Positions 9,077-18,667 are shown, counted from the stretch's first letter. The stretch: DNA of 64,000 nt from Candidatus Poribacteria bacterium (GCA_028820655.1 JAPPIK010000040.1:1-64000), one strand, 5' to 3'. Notes: generated from the sequence alone by a model not told the origin. Program-made: numbers and translations.

Positions 9077-9775
9077 TCACTGCTCGGTGCTCTGGTACTC
9101 CGTCGGATCGGAGATGCCCGCTTCAATGAATCCCATCTTCCTCAAAAGACAGCTATCGCAAGTACCGCAAGCCCTGCCACGCTCATCCGGGTCGTAACAG
9201 CTAAAGGTTAACCCGTAATCAACGCCAAGTTCTGCTCCCTTCCTGATTATTTCCGCTTTGGTCATCAAGATGAGAGGCGTCAGAATCTTCAGTAGCGCTT
9301 TTCCCTCCACGCCCGCCTTTGTTGCGAGGTCTGCCATTCGTTGATAGGCTTCAATATATTCGGGTCTGCAGTCCGGATAACCGCTATAATCTAGTGCGTT
9401 GACACCTATAAAAATTGCATCTGCCTCTAATGTCTCCGCCCACGCAAGTGCAAAGGATAGAAAGATTGTGTTGCGAGCCGGAACGTACGTCACCGGAATA
9501 CCCGTCCCCATCTCCTCTTGCGAGCGGTCTCGCGGTACTTCGATATTATCGGTCAACGCAGAACCGCCAAACGAGCGCAAATCGATATCAATGACGGTAT
9601 GTTTCTTCACATCCATGCGCTCGGCAATCTGTTTTGCTCGCTCAAGTTCAAGTGCATGGCGTTGGCCGTACCGGAAACTCATCGCGTACGTTTCATATCC
9701 TTGCGACTTAGCGATGGCAAGCATGGTGGTTGAATCAATGCCGCCGCTCAAAAGGACAACTGCATTCTTTGCCAA
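9077..9775 (-). CDS. queC: 7-cyano-7-deazaguanine (preQ0) synthase QueC
   Basis: QueC uses ATP and ammonia to turn 7-carboxy-7-deazaguanine into preQ0, the precursor of queuosine in tRNA. The product shows the PP-loop SGGIDSTT at its N-terminus, Arg/Asn-rich [13 protein letters not shown] in the middle, and the zinc site at the C-terminus: a first Cys in FSCYDPDE, then the [17 protein letters not shown] motif. The frame is open to a GTG at 9802. The TTG at 9773-9775 follows an AAGGAGG site at good spacing and gives the usual short N-terminus (232 residues), so it is chosen. A promoter lies upstream at 9832-9860. No other que genes are nearby. Confidence 0.95.
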   Translation of the reverse strand: MAKNAVVLLSGGIDSTTMLAIAKSQGYETYAMSFRYGQRHALELERAKQIAERMDVKKHTVIDIDLRSFGGSALTDNIEVPRDRSQEEMGTGIPVTYVPARNTIFLSFALAWAETLEADAIFIGVNALDYSGYPDCRPEYIEAYQRMADLATKAGVEGKALLKILTPLILMTKAEIIRKGAELGVDYGLTFSCYDPDERGRACGTCDSCLLRKMGFIEAGISDPTEYQSTEQ

Positions 9776-9831
9776 CCGAAATACCTCCTTCTTCCCGTAC
9801 ACCTTGACATTCTATCAATGCTGTAATATTT

Positions 9832-9860
9832 AGTGTATCTACAGGCAGAACGAATGTCAA
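9832..9860 (-). promoter_or_regulatory. Probable sigma-70 promoter of queC
   Basis: On the minus strand TTGACA (9855-9860) is followed by 17 bases and TACACT (9832-9837), giving a short leader of about 50 bases to the queC start. No preQ1 riboswitch could be recognised in that leader. Confidence 0.5.
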
Positions 9861-10059
9861 CAAATCAAATACCGTAGAATCAAGCGAGATAAAAATCAAC
9901 TTCCTTTGTCGGGAATTGGAATTCCCTCCTACAGGAGACCAACACGCCGTAGGAGCGATCTCCGAATCGTGACTCCGATTATCGCTTCCATCCTTCCTCA
10001 CGCTGTACCGACCATTACCTATCCACTTCCATCCTTCCATTCTCATGTGTTATTATATC

Positions 10060-10442
10060 GGGAGCCTGAGTTGGGTAGATGATCGCGTTTCGAGAAATCG
10101 GGATGAGGAAAGTCCGGACTCCGCAGGGCGGGATGCTGGGTAACGCCCAGGAGCGGCGACGCTATGGAAAGTGCAACAGAGAGCAGACTACAACGCACCA
10201 CGCGTTGTACAGGTGAAACGGTGCGGTAAAAGCGCACCAGTCCCGATGGTGACATCGGGAGCTTGGCAAACCCCATCTGGAGCAAGGCTAAATAGGAGGA
10301 CATTGCAGGCGCGCCCGCCTCGTCCTCGGGTAAAGCCGCTTGAGGTCGGTGGCAACATCGATCCCAGATGAATGACCATCGCCCTGATGAGCGAAAGCGA
10401 GTCGGGGAACAGAATCCGGCTTATTCCCAGCTCAGGCGCTCT
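10060..10442 (+). ncRNA. rnpB: RNase P RNA, bacterial type A
   Basis: Catalytic RNA of RNase P, which trims the 5' ends of pre-tRNAs. The ends pair as helix P1: GAGCCTGAG at about 10062-10070 against CTCAGGCGCTC at 10431-10441. Universally conserved pieces are in order: GAGGAAAGTCCGGACTCC (P4 5' strand, near 10105), a CR-II/III-like segment with GGTGAAACGGTG and GGTAA-AGCGCACC (near 10215), and ACAGAATCCGGCTTA (P4 3' strand, near 10411). The total of about 380 bases fits type A. End positions are estimated from P1. A TATTAT at 10051-10056 could be its -10 box, without a clear -35. Confidence 0.93.
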
Positions 10443-10487
10443 TCTAGTAAGATTAAACAGTTAAACTTGAACAATCTCCAAATCGTG

Positions 10488-10518
10488 ATGGTCGGGAATC
10501 GGTGGGAACTCCTCCTAC
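10488..10518 (+). repeat. Exact 31-base dispersed repeat, copy 1
   Basis: The block starting ATGGTCGGGAATCGG and ending ACTCCTCCTAC, just after rnpB, recurs exactly in inverted orientation at 28918-28948, about 18.4 kb away. Similarity extends a further dozen bases on the 5' side. It is non-coding. Related CTCCTAC-type fragments occur at 9930-9990, 24476-24500 and 59690-59830. Confidence 0.75.
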
Positions 10519-10527
10519 GAACGTGGT

Positions 10528-12180
10528 TCAATAGAACCGCCACTTCTCATCGTCGTAATAAAACATCAGGACGGGCTTGAGCAGCTTGTTAAGTCTGGTC
10601 TCGACTTCGGCGACATCCTTCCCGAATTGGAACATCGCGCCCGCCAAATTATCAGTGAGAAAGTCCGTGTCAACCTTAAGGCGAATGTCTTCCACGTCGC
10701 AAGGCGTTTTTGAGGCGAGGTTAAATCCCCAATTCCCCATCGACGGCACCTCTACGTGGTAAGGATATGTGTGCCATCCCGCCTCCTCAATCGACTGGTG
10801 AATGCACCAGAAGGCGCGGCGTGCGAAGAAAGGGGAGGTACTTTGCGTCACCATCGTACCGCCGGGGCTGAGTATATCCCCGACCAGCTTATAGAATGAG
10901 ACGCTATAGAGTTTCGACAGCCCTTCGTCGTTTGGATCGGGCAGATCGATGATAACCACATCAAAAGTCTGATTAGTCCGCTCGCGTTCTACGAATATGT
11001 AGGCATCTTCATTGACTATCGTAACATTCGGATGCGATAAAGAGCCGCCGTTGAGCGCCACAATTGCCTTATTGCTGCTGCAAACCTCCGTAATCTCGGG
11101 ATCAATGTCCACCAAGACGATTCGCCGCACCTCCCCGTATTTTAGTACCTCCCGCGCCGCCAAACCATCACCTCCGCCGAGGATCAGCACACTTGCGCGG
11201 CTGTTGGCGAGCGTCATTGCGGGATGAACAAGCGCTTCATGATAGCGAAACTCGTCTACCGAACTGAATTGCAGGTGCATGTCAATGAAAAGCCTGACAT
11301 CCCTGCCCCGGTTGGTGACCTTGATCTGACGAGGATCCGCACTCGAATGTTTTGACGAGGTTTCCTTACGTGGATTGCGTTCTGTCACGACAATCTTTTG
11401 ATATTTCGATTGTTTCGAGAAAAGTATACGATGATGGTAGATTTTACTTTCGAGCCAAACACCGATGCGACCGCCGTAAGCGGAGGCAACGGCAAGAAAA
11501 CTGCCAGCCAACACGACGGTTACCACCACCCTAGCTCTCTTTTCAATATCGCTCCAAAAGTGGAGAAGCACAAGTCCGGCGACGAGAACGTTCACAAATC
11601 CGATGATGAAAGCAGTCTGAATCAAGCCGGTGTACTTCAATAGCACTAGTGGAAAGGCGATCGAACCGATTAACGCCCCAACATAGTCAAAAGCAAGAAC
11701 GTTCGCGAGCGTGACGCGCAGCGATTCGTATTGGGCGACAATTCGCGTCAAGATCGGGATTTCCAAACCGACCAATGTCCCAATTGCCATAATCAGCGTG
11801 AACATCACCGCAAGATACCCTACCGTAGACTCAACGATGATGTAGGCATTGAAGAGAATTATGGACGACACTCCGCCCAGCACGCCGATGATTATCTCAA
11901 TCAAGATGAATCGGTTTACGAGATAGCGGTCGAAATATTTTGACAGAAAGGAGCCCAATCCCATCGAACTCATGAATAGTCCAATGGTAATCGAGAATTG
12001 ATAGACGCTGTTACCGAGGAGGTACGAAGACACGGCGGCGATAATGATTTCATAAATTATCGCGCATATTGAAATGAGGGAAACGGCGAGAAGCAGTACA
12101 AGAATAGCACGCCGACTGCCGGTGTTGATGGTATCGGCAGGCACATCCGAATTATCGGTGTTTTTCGTCTGCGTGGCCAT
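10528..12180 (-). CDS. Membrane-anchored spermidine synthase-like protein
   Basis: The first half (about residues 25-245) contains six to seven hydrophobic helices. The C-terminal half is a Rossmann aminopropyltransferase-like domain with VLILGGGDGLAAREVLKY and IVLVDIDPEI for nucleoside binding and VVIIDLPDPND near the active site. Such fused SpeE-like proteins may aminopropylate polyamines or an unknown membrane-associated acceptor; classical spermidine synthases lack the membrane part. Total length is 550 residues. A DUF2617-like gene lies 68 bases upstream on the same strand. This pairing recalls multi-domain SpeE loci in actinobacteria. Substrate is not predictable. Confidence 0.85.
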   Translation of the reverse strand: MATQTKNTDNSDVPADTINTGSRRAILVLLLAVSLISICAIIYEIIIAAVSSYLLGNSVYQFSITIGLFMSSMGLGSFLSKYFDRYLVNRFILIEIIIGVLGGVSSIILFNAYIIVESTVGYLAVMFTLIMAIGTLVGLEIPILTRIVAQYESLRVTLANVLAFDYVGALIGSIAFPLVLLKYTGLIQTAFIIGFVNVLVAGLVLLHFWSDIEKRARVVVTVVLAGSFLAVASAYGGRIGVWLESKIYHHRILFSKQSKYQKIVVTERNPRKETSSKHSSADPRQIKVTNRGRDVRLFIDMHLQFSSVDEFRYHEALVHPAMTLANSRASVLILGGGDGLAAREVLKYGEVRRIVLVDIDPEITEVCSSNKAIVALNGGSLSHPNVTIVNEDAYIFVERERTNQTFDVVIIDLPDPNDEGLSKLYSVSFYKLVGDILSPGGTMVTQSTSPFFARRAFWCIHQSIEEAGWHTYPYHVEVPSMGNWGFNLASKTPCDVEDIRLKVDTDFLTDNLAGAMFQFGKDVAEVETRLNKLLKPVLMFYYDDEKWRFY

Positions 12181-12248
12181 AAAGATTGGATATCAAACCG
12201 ATTATAGTTGCGAAGCTAATGCGCTTCATTCTTCCAATCCCATCAGGT

Positions 12249-12806
12249 TCAGTCTTTTCCGGCGACCTCAATCGTCGTTCGCGTAACCACTACGGCAGGC
12301 GCCTCAACATACGAATGGAAGGTTTTCAACTCTATCCCGGTTTCATCTGCTTTAAGCACATCAATCACCGTGATAGGTGTTTCCGCCATGTCTTCTCGAG
12401 TTGGAAAACGGTGGCGCAGCCGAAACAGTGTGCTCGAATCGGGCGGTGTCGGTTCATCTAGCAGAAAATCTTCTCCCGGAGAGTTCACCAGTTGTAGCTC
12501 TACGCTGTAATTGAATTCGTCTGCGATCCACGAGCTGTAACAACAGTTCTCAAAAGCGCGAATAAGCTTAAGCCTGCCATCCGGAGGAAGTGCGTTTGAA
12601 CCGCCGGAGATAACCTCTGCCAAGGATGCCCGTTCCGTTTCTACATTGACAACATGGCTGCTGCCTATAATCCAAAAATCCGCGCGGTAGGCGGCTCGCT
12701 CAATCGTCCGCTGTTCAAAGATGCGAAACAAGCTGCGCTCCAGTCGCCGTTCGTAGACGCCGAAACTTAGATTCGCAATATCCTGTCCGACATAGATGCG
12801 CTGCAA
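12249..12806 (-). CDS. DUF2617-like protein
   Basis: A 185-residue soluble protein without signal peptide. The stretch FWIIGSSHVVNVE near residue 48, the pattern of charged residues before it and the FRLRHRFP motif near residue 130 suggest the DUF2617 family, which lies beside multi-domain spermidine-synthase-like genes in other phyla. Here too it directly precedes such a gene on the same strand. The function is unknown. Translation appears to start at a TTG (12804-12806) preceded by GGGAG. The family call rests on remembered motif pattern and neighbourhood. Confidence 0.55.
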   Translation of the reverse strand: MQRIYVGQDIANLSFGVYERRLERSLFRIFEQRTIERAAYRADFWIIGSSHVVNVETERASLAEVISGGSNALPPDGRLKLIRAFENCCYSSWIADEFNYSVELQLVNSPGEDFLLDEPTPPDSSTLFRLRHRFPTREDMAETPITVIDVLKADETGIELKTFHSYVEAPAVVVTRTTIEVAGKD

Positions 12807-13044
12807 TCGTATTCACTCCCAATAGTGCTGCCTTTTTCCCTTGGCTTATCGCCGTTGATTGTATCAATTTGCTGCTTTGCGGAGCTTCTCGAAAGTTGGA
12901 ATATGTAAATAAAACGTTAACGAAACATGATAAACGTGATTTTTCTCCGAACAATTTCCGCACTTGTTTGCCAAAGGAAACAGTTACGACAGAACATGTG
13001 AAACACCATCGTTCAACTTAATTCATGAGAAAAGGAATAGAATA

Positions 13045-13602
13045 ATGAAAACCAGAACTGTAGTCACCATTTGCATCGCTCTTCTCACCGTCGGCATCAT
13101 GGCATCAACCGCGTATTCACGCGGCGGGCATTCGCACGAAAAGGACAAGAAGGGATATTACCTTAAATCCAAAATGATGAAAATGCTCTCCGAAGAGCAA
13201 CGCCAACAATTAAAGTCGCTGAAAGTCGATCACGCGAAGCACATTATACCGCTAAAAGCGGACATGAAGGTTAAGCGTTTGGAACTCAAGCAACTTTGGG
13301 CGGCGGACGAACTTGATGAAGACGCAATTCTCGCCAAATCTGACGAGGTATTGGCAATTGGAACAAAGATTCGCCAAGCCGGGACTCGTCACAAACTCGA
13401 GACTGCAAAGCTGCTTACGAAGGAACAACGTGAGATGTTGACGAAAGCCCGCCACCATCTTGATGGTTGCAAGAAAAAAGCCCGCGAATTTCGTGGTAGA
13501 CGACATCACAGGGATCGGGACGAGGAACGCGAAATGCGTCATCGTGACCGACACGAGCGTCGAAAACATAGAGATGCCGAGGAAGAATCCGAGGATGAGT
13601 AA
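13045..13602 (+). CDS. Spy/CpxP-like periplasmic protein with charged tail
   Basis: The product (185 residues) has a signal peptide ending near TAYSRG and a helical domain with two LTxxQ-type motifs: MLSEEQRQQL near residue 51 and LLTKEQREML near residue 125. This is the layout of Spy/CpxP/ZraP periplasmic chaperones and metal-stress proteins. Histidines cluster after the signal peptide (GGHSHEKD), and the last 40 residues are a very basic/acidic H/R/D/E-rich tail, compatible with metal binding. The open frame reaches back to 12964, but ATG 13045 follows AAAGGAA and begins the signal peptide. A strong terminator follows. Confidence 0.75.
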   Translation: MKTRTVVTICIALLTVGIMASTAYSRGGHSHEKDKKGYYLKSKMMKMLSEEQRQQLKSLKVDHAKHIIPLKADMKVKRLELKQLWAADELDEDAILAKSDEVLAIGTKIRQAGTRHKLETAKLLTKEQREMLTKARHHLDGCKKKAREFRGRRHHRDRDEEREMRHRDRHERRKHRDAEEESEDE

Positions 13603-13664
13603 CCTCGGCAGCTTGGGACGAGATGGCAACATCAACGTCGGACCTCTAATCCAAATCTAATAAG

Positions 13665-13698
13665 ACCCCCGTACGCAGTGAACGTGCGGGGGTTTTTC
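13665..13698 (+). terminator. Rho-independent terminator
   Basis: ACCCCCGTACG and CGTGCGGGGGT form a long GC-rich stem with a short loop (GCAGTGAA region), followed at once by TTTTT. It lies about 60 bases after the Spy/CpxP-like gene and ends that unit. Confidence 0.9.
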
Positions 13699-13802
13699 AT
13701 TTGTGTGCCAACCTCCATGAATCCGGGGGATCGAAAGTTCCTGTCATCCACTGTTTCGAAATTACACCTGCCTCTAACGAGATGTCGTCGTTAATCTGCT
13801 TC

Positions 13803-15185
13803 TCATGTTTCTCCTCCCGGCAGCGTCATCTTCCATACCCTCAAGCCTTGAATGGATCCCGCATCTTCCTTTTCAGGCAACCCAAGTCTCACCTGTTTGG
13901 CTTCCGGACAATCCATTCTTTGGCATTCCATGAAATGGTCATCGAGATAGGCTTCCAACATACCGCGCCGTACCAGGAGACGGAGGTCGGCGGTCCCACC
14001 GAAATCCCATTCCCGGTCGGCTAACTGCTGTTGCTCCCAATTTCCACCATCCGAGTCCACTGTCCCCATCTGCATAGAGCCATCGTGAAAGATGCGGATT
14101 TCGTAATCTTGGGCGTCGGCTTGAAGTCGCACTGTAGTGGGATTAACATGCGGCCGTTCCGGCAATCGCACAGTTGCCTCCGCGACAATGCCCGTTCCAA
14201 TGTCCAAACCGTCGGTGATCGATCGGGTATTGTTAGCCGACGGCTCAAACACTTCGACCTCTTCACCCTTCAGTGCATCGTTGCCCTCCCAGTATTTGAA
14301 CCGAAGCGTGCCCTCGTTGTCAACAACCGCCCGTTTCAATGGCGCTGCGTAACAGATATGGCGCATGATTTCGGCGGTGGGAAAGTGCCGAGCACCCGAC
14401 ATTGAGTGATGGTTAACCAAAACACCGTCGGGAGTCGGCAAAAACCGCGAAAAATAGGTGTGCCAGAGGTTCAGCAACAATCCGTTCTTCGTGGCTCTTT
14501 TGTACGGTCCTCTGACATCGTCGGCGACATAAGTCCACATTCCGTCACGGGGCTGACCGGATGTCCCGAACATACCGTACACCTTAGCCCCGAACCGATA
14601 GAATGCGCCGGACTCTCCCGTTCCCGGTTCAACCGCTGGCGGCGGTAACGCCCTCCACCTCAATCCATCTTCCGAGTAACCGATTCCGACAATGCCGCTC
14701 AAGCCGCTATCGGGACTTTCCGATGCGGTCCACGTTCCCCAGTAGCCGCCTTCCGCGCGCGGCATTGGAAATATACAGTCCCATCGCCCGTGAATGTGGT
14801 AGTAACGCTGATCTACCTTGAAGATATAATCTTCGCCGAACTCCGTCCAGTGGATCAAGTCGGTTGACCAAGCGAATAGGATGTTCTGCGTGGTCCGACC
14901 GGTTGCGTCCTTCCGGTGTTCGGAGTAGTTGCAAATGAATCTCCCGCTTTTCTCAAAATCCGGTGATTTCCAGACGGCGCCAGTCCCCAGAAACTCCAGA
15001 TTTCGCTCCGACTCTCGAATTGCCCAACCGTGATCATGCCAGTGAACGCCATCTTTCGAGGTCGCTACCCCGAAGCCTTCGCCGGCGCTGCGCTCCGTAA
15101 TCAGATAGTAAAGGTAATAGGTTCCTTCATGGTAATATGCCCATGTGTCCCAATGCGCCTTTACGTTGTCAGACTTGAAAATCAT
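13803..15185 (-). CDS. GH32/GH43-like five-bladed propeller glycosidase homolog
   Basis: The 460-residue product appears cytoplasmic (no signal peptide). Residues 1-300 form propeller-like repeats with recurring glycosidase motifs: HWDTWAYYHEGTYYLYYL, GVATSKDGVHW, LFAWSTDLIHWT and GYSEDGLRW. The C-terminal part (about 330-455) resembles the beta-sandwich module of GH32 enzymes, ending in LRLLVRRGMLEAYLDDHF. GH32/GH43 enzymes hydrolyse fructans, arabinans or xylans. The usual nucleophile block WMNDPNG is not seen; WDTW takes its place. Activity is therefore uncertain. It lies just downstream of the hydratase gene on the same strand. Confidence 0.65.
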   Translation of the reverse strand: MIFKSDNVKAHWDTWAYYHEGTYYLYYLITERSAGEGFGVATSKDGVHWHDHGWAIRESERNLEFLGTGAVWKSPDFEKSGRFICNYSEHRKDATGRTTQNILFAWSTDLIHWTEFGEDYIFKVDQRYYHIHGRWDCIFPMPRAEGGYWGTWTASESPDSGLSGIVGIGYSEDGLRWRALPPPAVEPGTGESGAFYRFGAKVYGMFGTSGQPRDGMWTYVADDVRGPYKRATKNGLLLNLWHTYFSRFLPTPDGVLVNHHSMSGARHFPTAEIMRHICYAAPLKRAVVDNEGTLRFKYWEGNDALKGEEVEVFEPSANNTRSITDGLDIGTGIVAEATVRLPERPHVNPTTVRLQADAQDYEIRIFHDGSMQMGTVDSDGGNWEQQQLADREWDFGGTADLRLLVRRGMLEAYLDDHFMECQRMDCPEAKQVRLGLPEKEDAGSIQGLRVWKMTLPGGET

Positions 15186-15247
15186 TCGCTCAACTCGGCG
15201 TGCAGTTGTCCAACCCAGAATTCAAACACGCGATGAATCAACATATC

Positions 15248-16039
15248 CTAGTCAACAAAACGCGTCGATACATATCCCACACGATCAAAGGTTGCCCGAT
15301 AGCAAGATCCCGCCACGGGCGTTTCCACGGCGTGCGCCGTCCCCGGTATGACAAACTCGCCGGCGGACAAGCCTATGTCGAACTCGGCAAGTTTGTTTAC
15401 CAAGTTAACGACCGAATGGATGGGATTGCCCAGTACCGCGGCTGTGGCGGCGGTAGCAACGACTTCCCCGTCCTTCTCCAACACTACACCGATGTGCCGG
15501 AAGTCGATGCCTTCGATAGGTGTGAGTTGTCCGCCCAAAACAACCTTGCACGCGCCGCAGCTATCCGCGATCAAATCCTGAGCTGATTTCGGCTTGTCCA
15601 CCCCGCGCGTGTCGGCAATTTCAAAGGCGGGCATGACTCCAGCTATAGAAGCCATAACGCTTGCCGGCGTAGCACCCGGTCCTTTTAGGTCGCTTTTTAG
15701 AACGAAAGCGGTTTCACCTTCCAACATCGGCCTACACAAGCCGCTCATCGAAATCGGCTCGCCCTCCAGCACTATCATAGAGGCAAATAGATTGCCGTAA
15801 GCCGGGCTGTCTGCATTGAACAACTCCTGCGCAGCCTTCGATGAAAGACCTATCTTTCGACCTATAACGGTATCACCGTTGTTGATTCGCGTATCGTATG
15901 TTTTCTTATGAACGGCATAAGCTTCGGCGATGGTTATGTCAGGATACTGATCGAGCACGTTGGTTAATGGTGTGGCAGTCTCTTGAGCATTCATGAGCGC
16001 TTGAGACAACTCTGTAATTTGACTTTCCGTCAGGGGCAT
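15248..16039 (-). CDS. 2-keto-4-pentenoate hydratase-like protein (MhpD/FAH family)
   Basis: A 263-residue member of the fumarylacetoacetate-hydrolase-like fold. It shows GRKIGLSSKAAQELF near residue 60, the metal-binding MLEGETAFVL near 105-113, and PAFEIADTRGVDKP near 137. MhpD-type enzymes hydrate 2-oxopent-4-enoate in meta-cleavage of aromatic compounds; related enzymes act as decarboxylases or on other 2-oxo acids. No other aromatic-degradation gene is nearby, so the substrate is open. A strong AAAGGAG site precedes ATG 16039. The GH32-like gene follows 62 bases downstream. Confidence 0.85.
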   Translation of the reverse strand: MPLTESQITELSQALMNAQETATPLTNVLDQYPDITIAEAYAVHKKTYDTRINNGDTVIGRKIGLSSKAAQELFNADSPAYGNLFASMIVLEGEPISMSGLCRPMLEGETAFVLKSDLKGPGATPASVMASIAGVMPAFEIADTRGVDKPKSAQDLIADSCGACKVVLGGQLTPIEGIDFRHIGVVLEKDGEVVATAATAAVLGNPIHSVVNLVNKLAEFDIGLSAGEFVIPGTAHAVETPVAGSCYRATFDRVGYVSTRFVD

Positions 16040-16875
16040 AGATGATTCTCCTTTGCTTCAAGAGTAAATCTCTGATTGATGAAACACTGCGAAGTTTAAG
16101 TCTGAAATCTGGTCAAGTGAAATAGCGTTGTGGAGTATGAGTGCTTTGGGGGATGGAGGGTCTTGTGTACCACGGTAACATGGACGCAACCTTGGGACAA
16201 ACCGAGGCTCCACTATGAAGATATCTTAGCACAGGAGAGTTTTCATTACAACGTTTTATCGCTAGACTAACTACGGGCTACTCTCATGTCTCCCTGTTTA
16301 GCGCTTTTCAATTCCTCGATCCACATTACCCTCCGCGACCGTATATCACACATCCTTTTCTATTTAGAAAATCTCGTAGGTTCGGTTGAACAGTGATTCA
16401 TAGGAACTCACGTGTAGAAGAGATGTTTTCCAAGATTAATTTTGTTCACAAACGCCGAAGATCGACTGAAACCCAATACTTCAACACACACTATCCACAA
16501 TTGTCAGACAAACGATTTCCCTTCTACTTTTTACATCCACATATTCTCGCATGTCCGATTTTGAGAAAGGTGAAGAACACCTCTACAGCCAAAGATTATA
16601 TGCAACTGCCCAAGAGACGTCAGTGTTTTCTATTAACAAGACTACACAGTTGGTATATACTGAAAGAACTTCAGATGATAGATGGTTGGGATGCTCCAGA
16701 CTCTTTGTCCATTTTCAAGTCGCCCATGGACAGGTTAATGCGTCAATCAGACCATGCTTCTTAATCAACATAAACCGATTGTAATAAAACACAAACCTCG
16801 GCATCTACTTTGCGCGAGATTGATTTTGTCGTTTCTATTCATGAAAGGATACGAAATTTGCAGTAGGAGGAGACG
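16040..16875. other. Long intergenic region
   Basis: 836 bases without a gene I can support. Two plus-strand frames (16393-16764 and 16551-16784) overlap each other, have no convincing ribosome-binding sites or motifs and look like chance. No tRNA, terminator or repeat was recognised. The region lies between divergent genes and must hold the promoter for the gene at 16876. Confidence 0.5.
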
Positions 16876-17574
16876 ATGAAACAGCAAACGGGCTTCGACC
16901 GGCACAAATTTCTAACAATCTCAATGGTGGTTGTTGGAGTTGGATTTTTCCTGTTTTCTCTTATTTTTACAAGACTTCGGTTCAATACGGAACTGCCTAA
17001 GCACAGAATAACTCCCGATTCAGAGATTCCACCGGCGACACAAACATCGTCGCGGGATTCGTTCGAGCGCAATGAGGGACTTGGAAACCTGCAAGATTCA
17101 GTATTTCCCGACGAGGCCCCAGTCTCCGAAGCTTTGGAAAGACAAGAATGGGAGGACTCCTTACTAGATATGCTTGACGAGGAAACGGCGGAGACATCGG
17201 AATCGGAGGAGATTTCGGAGTCTCAAGAAGAGCGTTTCTTCGGTTTGACTCGAGCCGAGATTGAGGCGAGAATTCCCGTGCTTGAGGAAGAAATACGCAC
17301 CAATCTCACGAAGGCGGTGGAGTTGTACGCCGAACTTGGAAATACAGATGGTATGGCAGGAGATTCGCCGGAAATTGCCGCGTGGCGTGACGAGACTTGG
17401 GCGGAGGTAAAGCGCCTATTTCATGAAGTATCGAACACAGGGATAATCCTGCGTTATGTTACATTCATGGATTTCACAGGTAGAGGAAATCCATTGGACG
17501 AAGGTGAGTGGATATCTGAACTGATTGAGCCTCTGCCGATGCGGGTGAATGTCACCCTTTATGACCATAAATGA
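16876..17574 (+). CDS. Single-pass membrane protein of unknown function
   Basis: A 232-residue product with one N-terminal membrane helix (about residues 13-31), an acidic low-complexity linker rich in E/S (about 80-120), and a C-terminal part beginning FGLTRAEIEARIPVLEEEI that is mostly helical. I do not recognise a family. The start is well supported by TAGGAGGAGACG directly upstream. The next gene's true start lies about 110 bases downstream on the same strand, so the two may be co-transcribed. Topology suggests a large domain outside the cytoplasm. Confidence 0.6.
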   Translation: MKQQTGFDRHKFLTISMVVVGVGFFLFSLIFTRLRFNTELPKHRITPDSEIPPATQTSSRDSFERNEGLGNLQDSVFPDEAPVSEALERQEWEDSLLDMLDEETAETSESEEISESQEERFFGLTRAEIEARIPVLEEEIRTNLTKAVELYAELGNTDGMAGDSPEIAAWRDETWAEVKRLFHEVSNTGIILRYVTFMDFTGRGNPLDEGEWISELIEPLPMRVNVTLYDHK

Positions 17575-17686
17575 GCGCTTAAGGCGACAACGCCTAGAAC
17601 TCTGCCATTTTGCGCGACAAGGATTGATTCTATCCCTCAACGCTCAAAAAAAATCACTTCATATAGAGTCAATCACGAAGAAAACG

Positions 17687-18667
17687 ATGTTTAATTTACG
17701 TCTTAAGATATGCACATTTGTATTTTCAGGTCTATTATTGCTCAATTCAGCCACTGCGTCAGTGACAAAGGAGGAGCAAAGTAGCGAATTGAATCTTGAG
17801 ATGATTTTAGCCGGTATCAAAAATTGTGATGAACTAATTCGCTCCGGAGAAGGAAAATGCACATTAACATGGGAGCAATCAGGGATACAGGCAGACAAGT
17901 CTGTCTGGAAGTATGATTTCATTTTCGATAAAAATCAGATACGTATGGAATTAGAAGAAAGTTTCTCGCGCCGGAGAGTTCACCGGCTGAAAACGACCGT
18001 CACGGCAACCTCAGCCGGAGTCTGGCAAATCGCCTTTTACAGAAACAGGAAGCCTGATTATTCGTTTCACACAAACACTAGATTGGCCCCTTTTGACATT
18101 GGGATGGAACCGAGACGGTGGCTCACACTCTTGGATGAAGTGCCTCTTTCAACCTATCGGAAAAACGACAATTTCCGCATCATCAAGCGGGAGAATTTGA
18201 ATAACACGCTTTGTTATGTGCTAGAGCAGAAACCAGAGATTTTGTCTACCGAACAGACGGGAAGTTTTGACAGGGTTTGGATCTCACCTGAACAAGGATT
18301 TCGCTACCTGAAGCGCGAAAAACGGCATATTCTCAGGCTAGACACCGTTGATTTCGGTATCAGGAAAGGCACCCCATACGTCAGTTACGACACGATTTCC
18401 CTTAAGCAGTACGGCGAAACGTGGTTTCCTAACGCAGGTGTACAGGAAAACTAATGGTTAGACTCGGACGGTAAGAAGCATTTCATCAGTCGAATGACCC
18501 TAGGGACGGGACACTTCAAGGTTAATCATCACATTCCGCCTGAGACATTCATCGTTGACATCCCCGACAGTGCGATGATTCGGGTGCGCGAGTTTCGTCA
18601 GGAATTGACAAAAAAGAATTCCTTCAACGATACGGTCGCAAGTAGGAAGACTGCATGGGTGCCCTAA
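17687..18667 (+). pseudogene. LolA-like secreted protein gene interrupted by an in-frame TAA
   Basis: From ATG 17687 the frame encodes a signal peptide (FVFSGLLLLNSATAS), a helical start and a beta-rich domain like outer-membrane lipoprotein-sorting (LolA-like) proteins. It reaches TAA at 18452-18454 after GETWFPNAGVQEN. The same frame then stays open for 70 more codons to TAA at 18665-18667. The extra part (DGKKHFISRMTLGTG, then HFKVNHHIPPETFIVDIPD) is just what normally ends such proteins. One base change therefore appears to have cut the gene; no frameshift is needed. The truncated product would be 255 residues. Recoding or a sequencing error cannot be excluded. Confidence 0.65.

Noticed and set aside
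9776-9831. preQ1 riboswitch ahead of queC
   Set aside because: The leader is only about 50 bases and none of the conserved preQ1 aptamer segments could be found.
10060-10442. tmRNA instead of RNase P RNA
   Set aside because: There is no tRNA-like end or tag reading frame, while P1 and both P4 strands of RNase P are present.
15200-15586. Plus-strand 128-codon frame within the hydratase region
   Set aside because: Shadow frame antisense to the hydratase gene, whose motifs are clear.
16393-16784. Two overlapping plus-strand frames in the 16-kb gap
   Set aside because: They use different frames of the same DNA, lack ribosome-binding sites and show no domain pattern.
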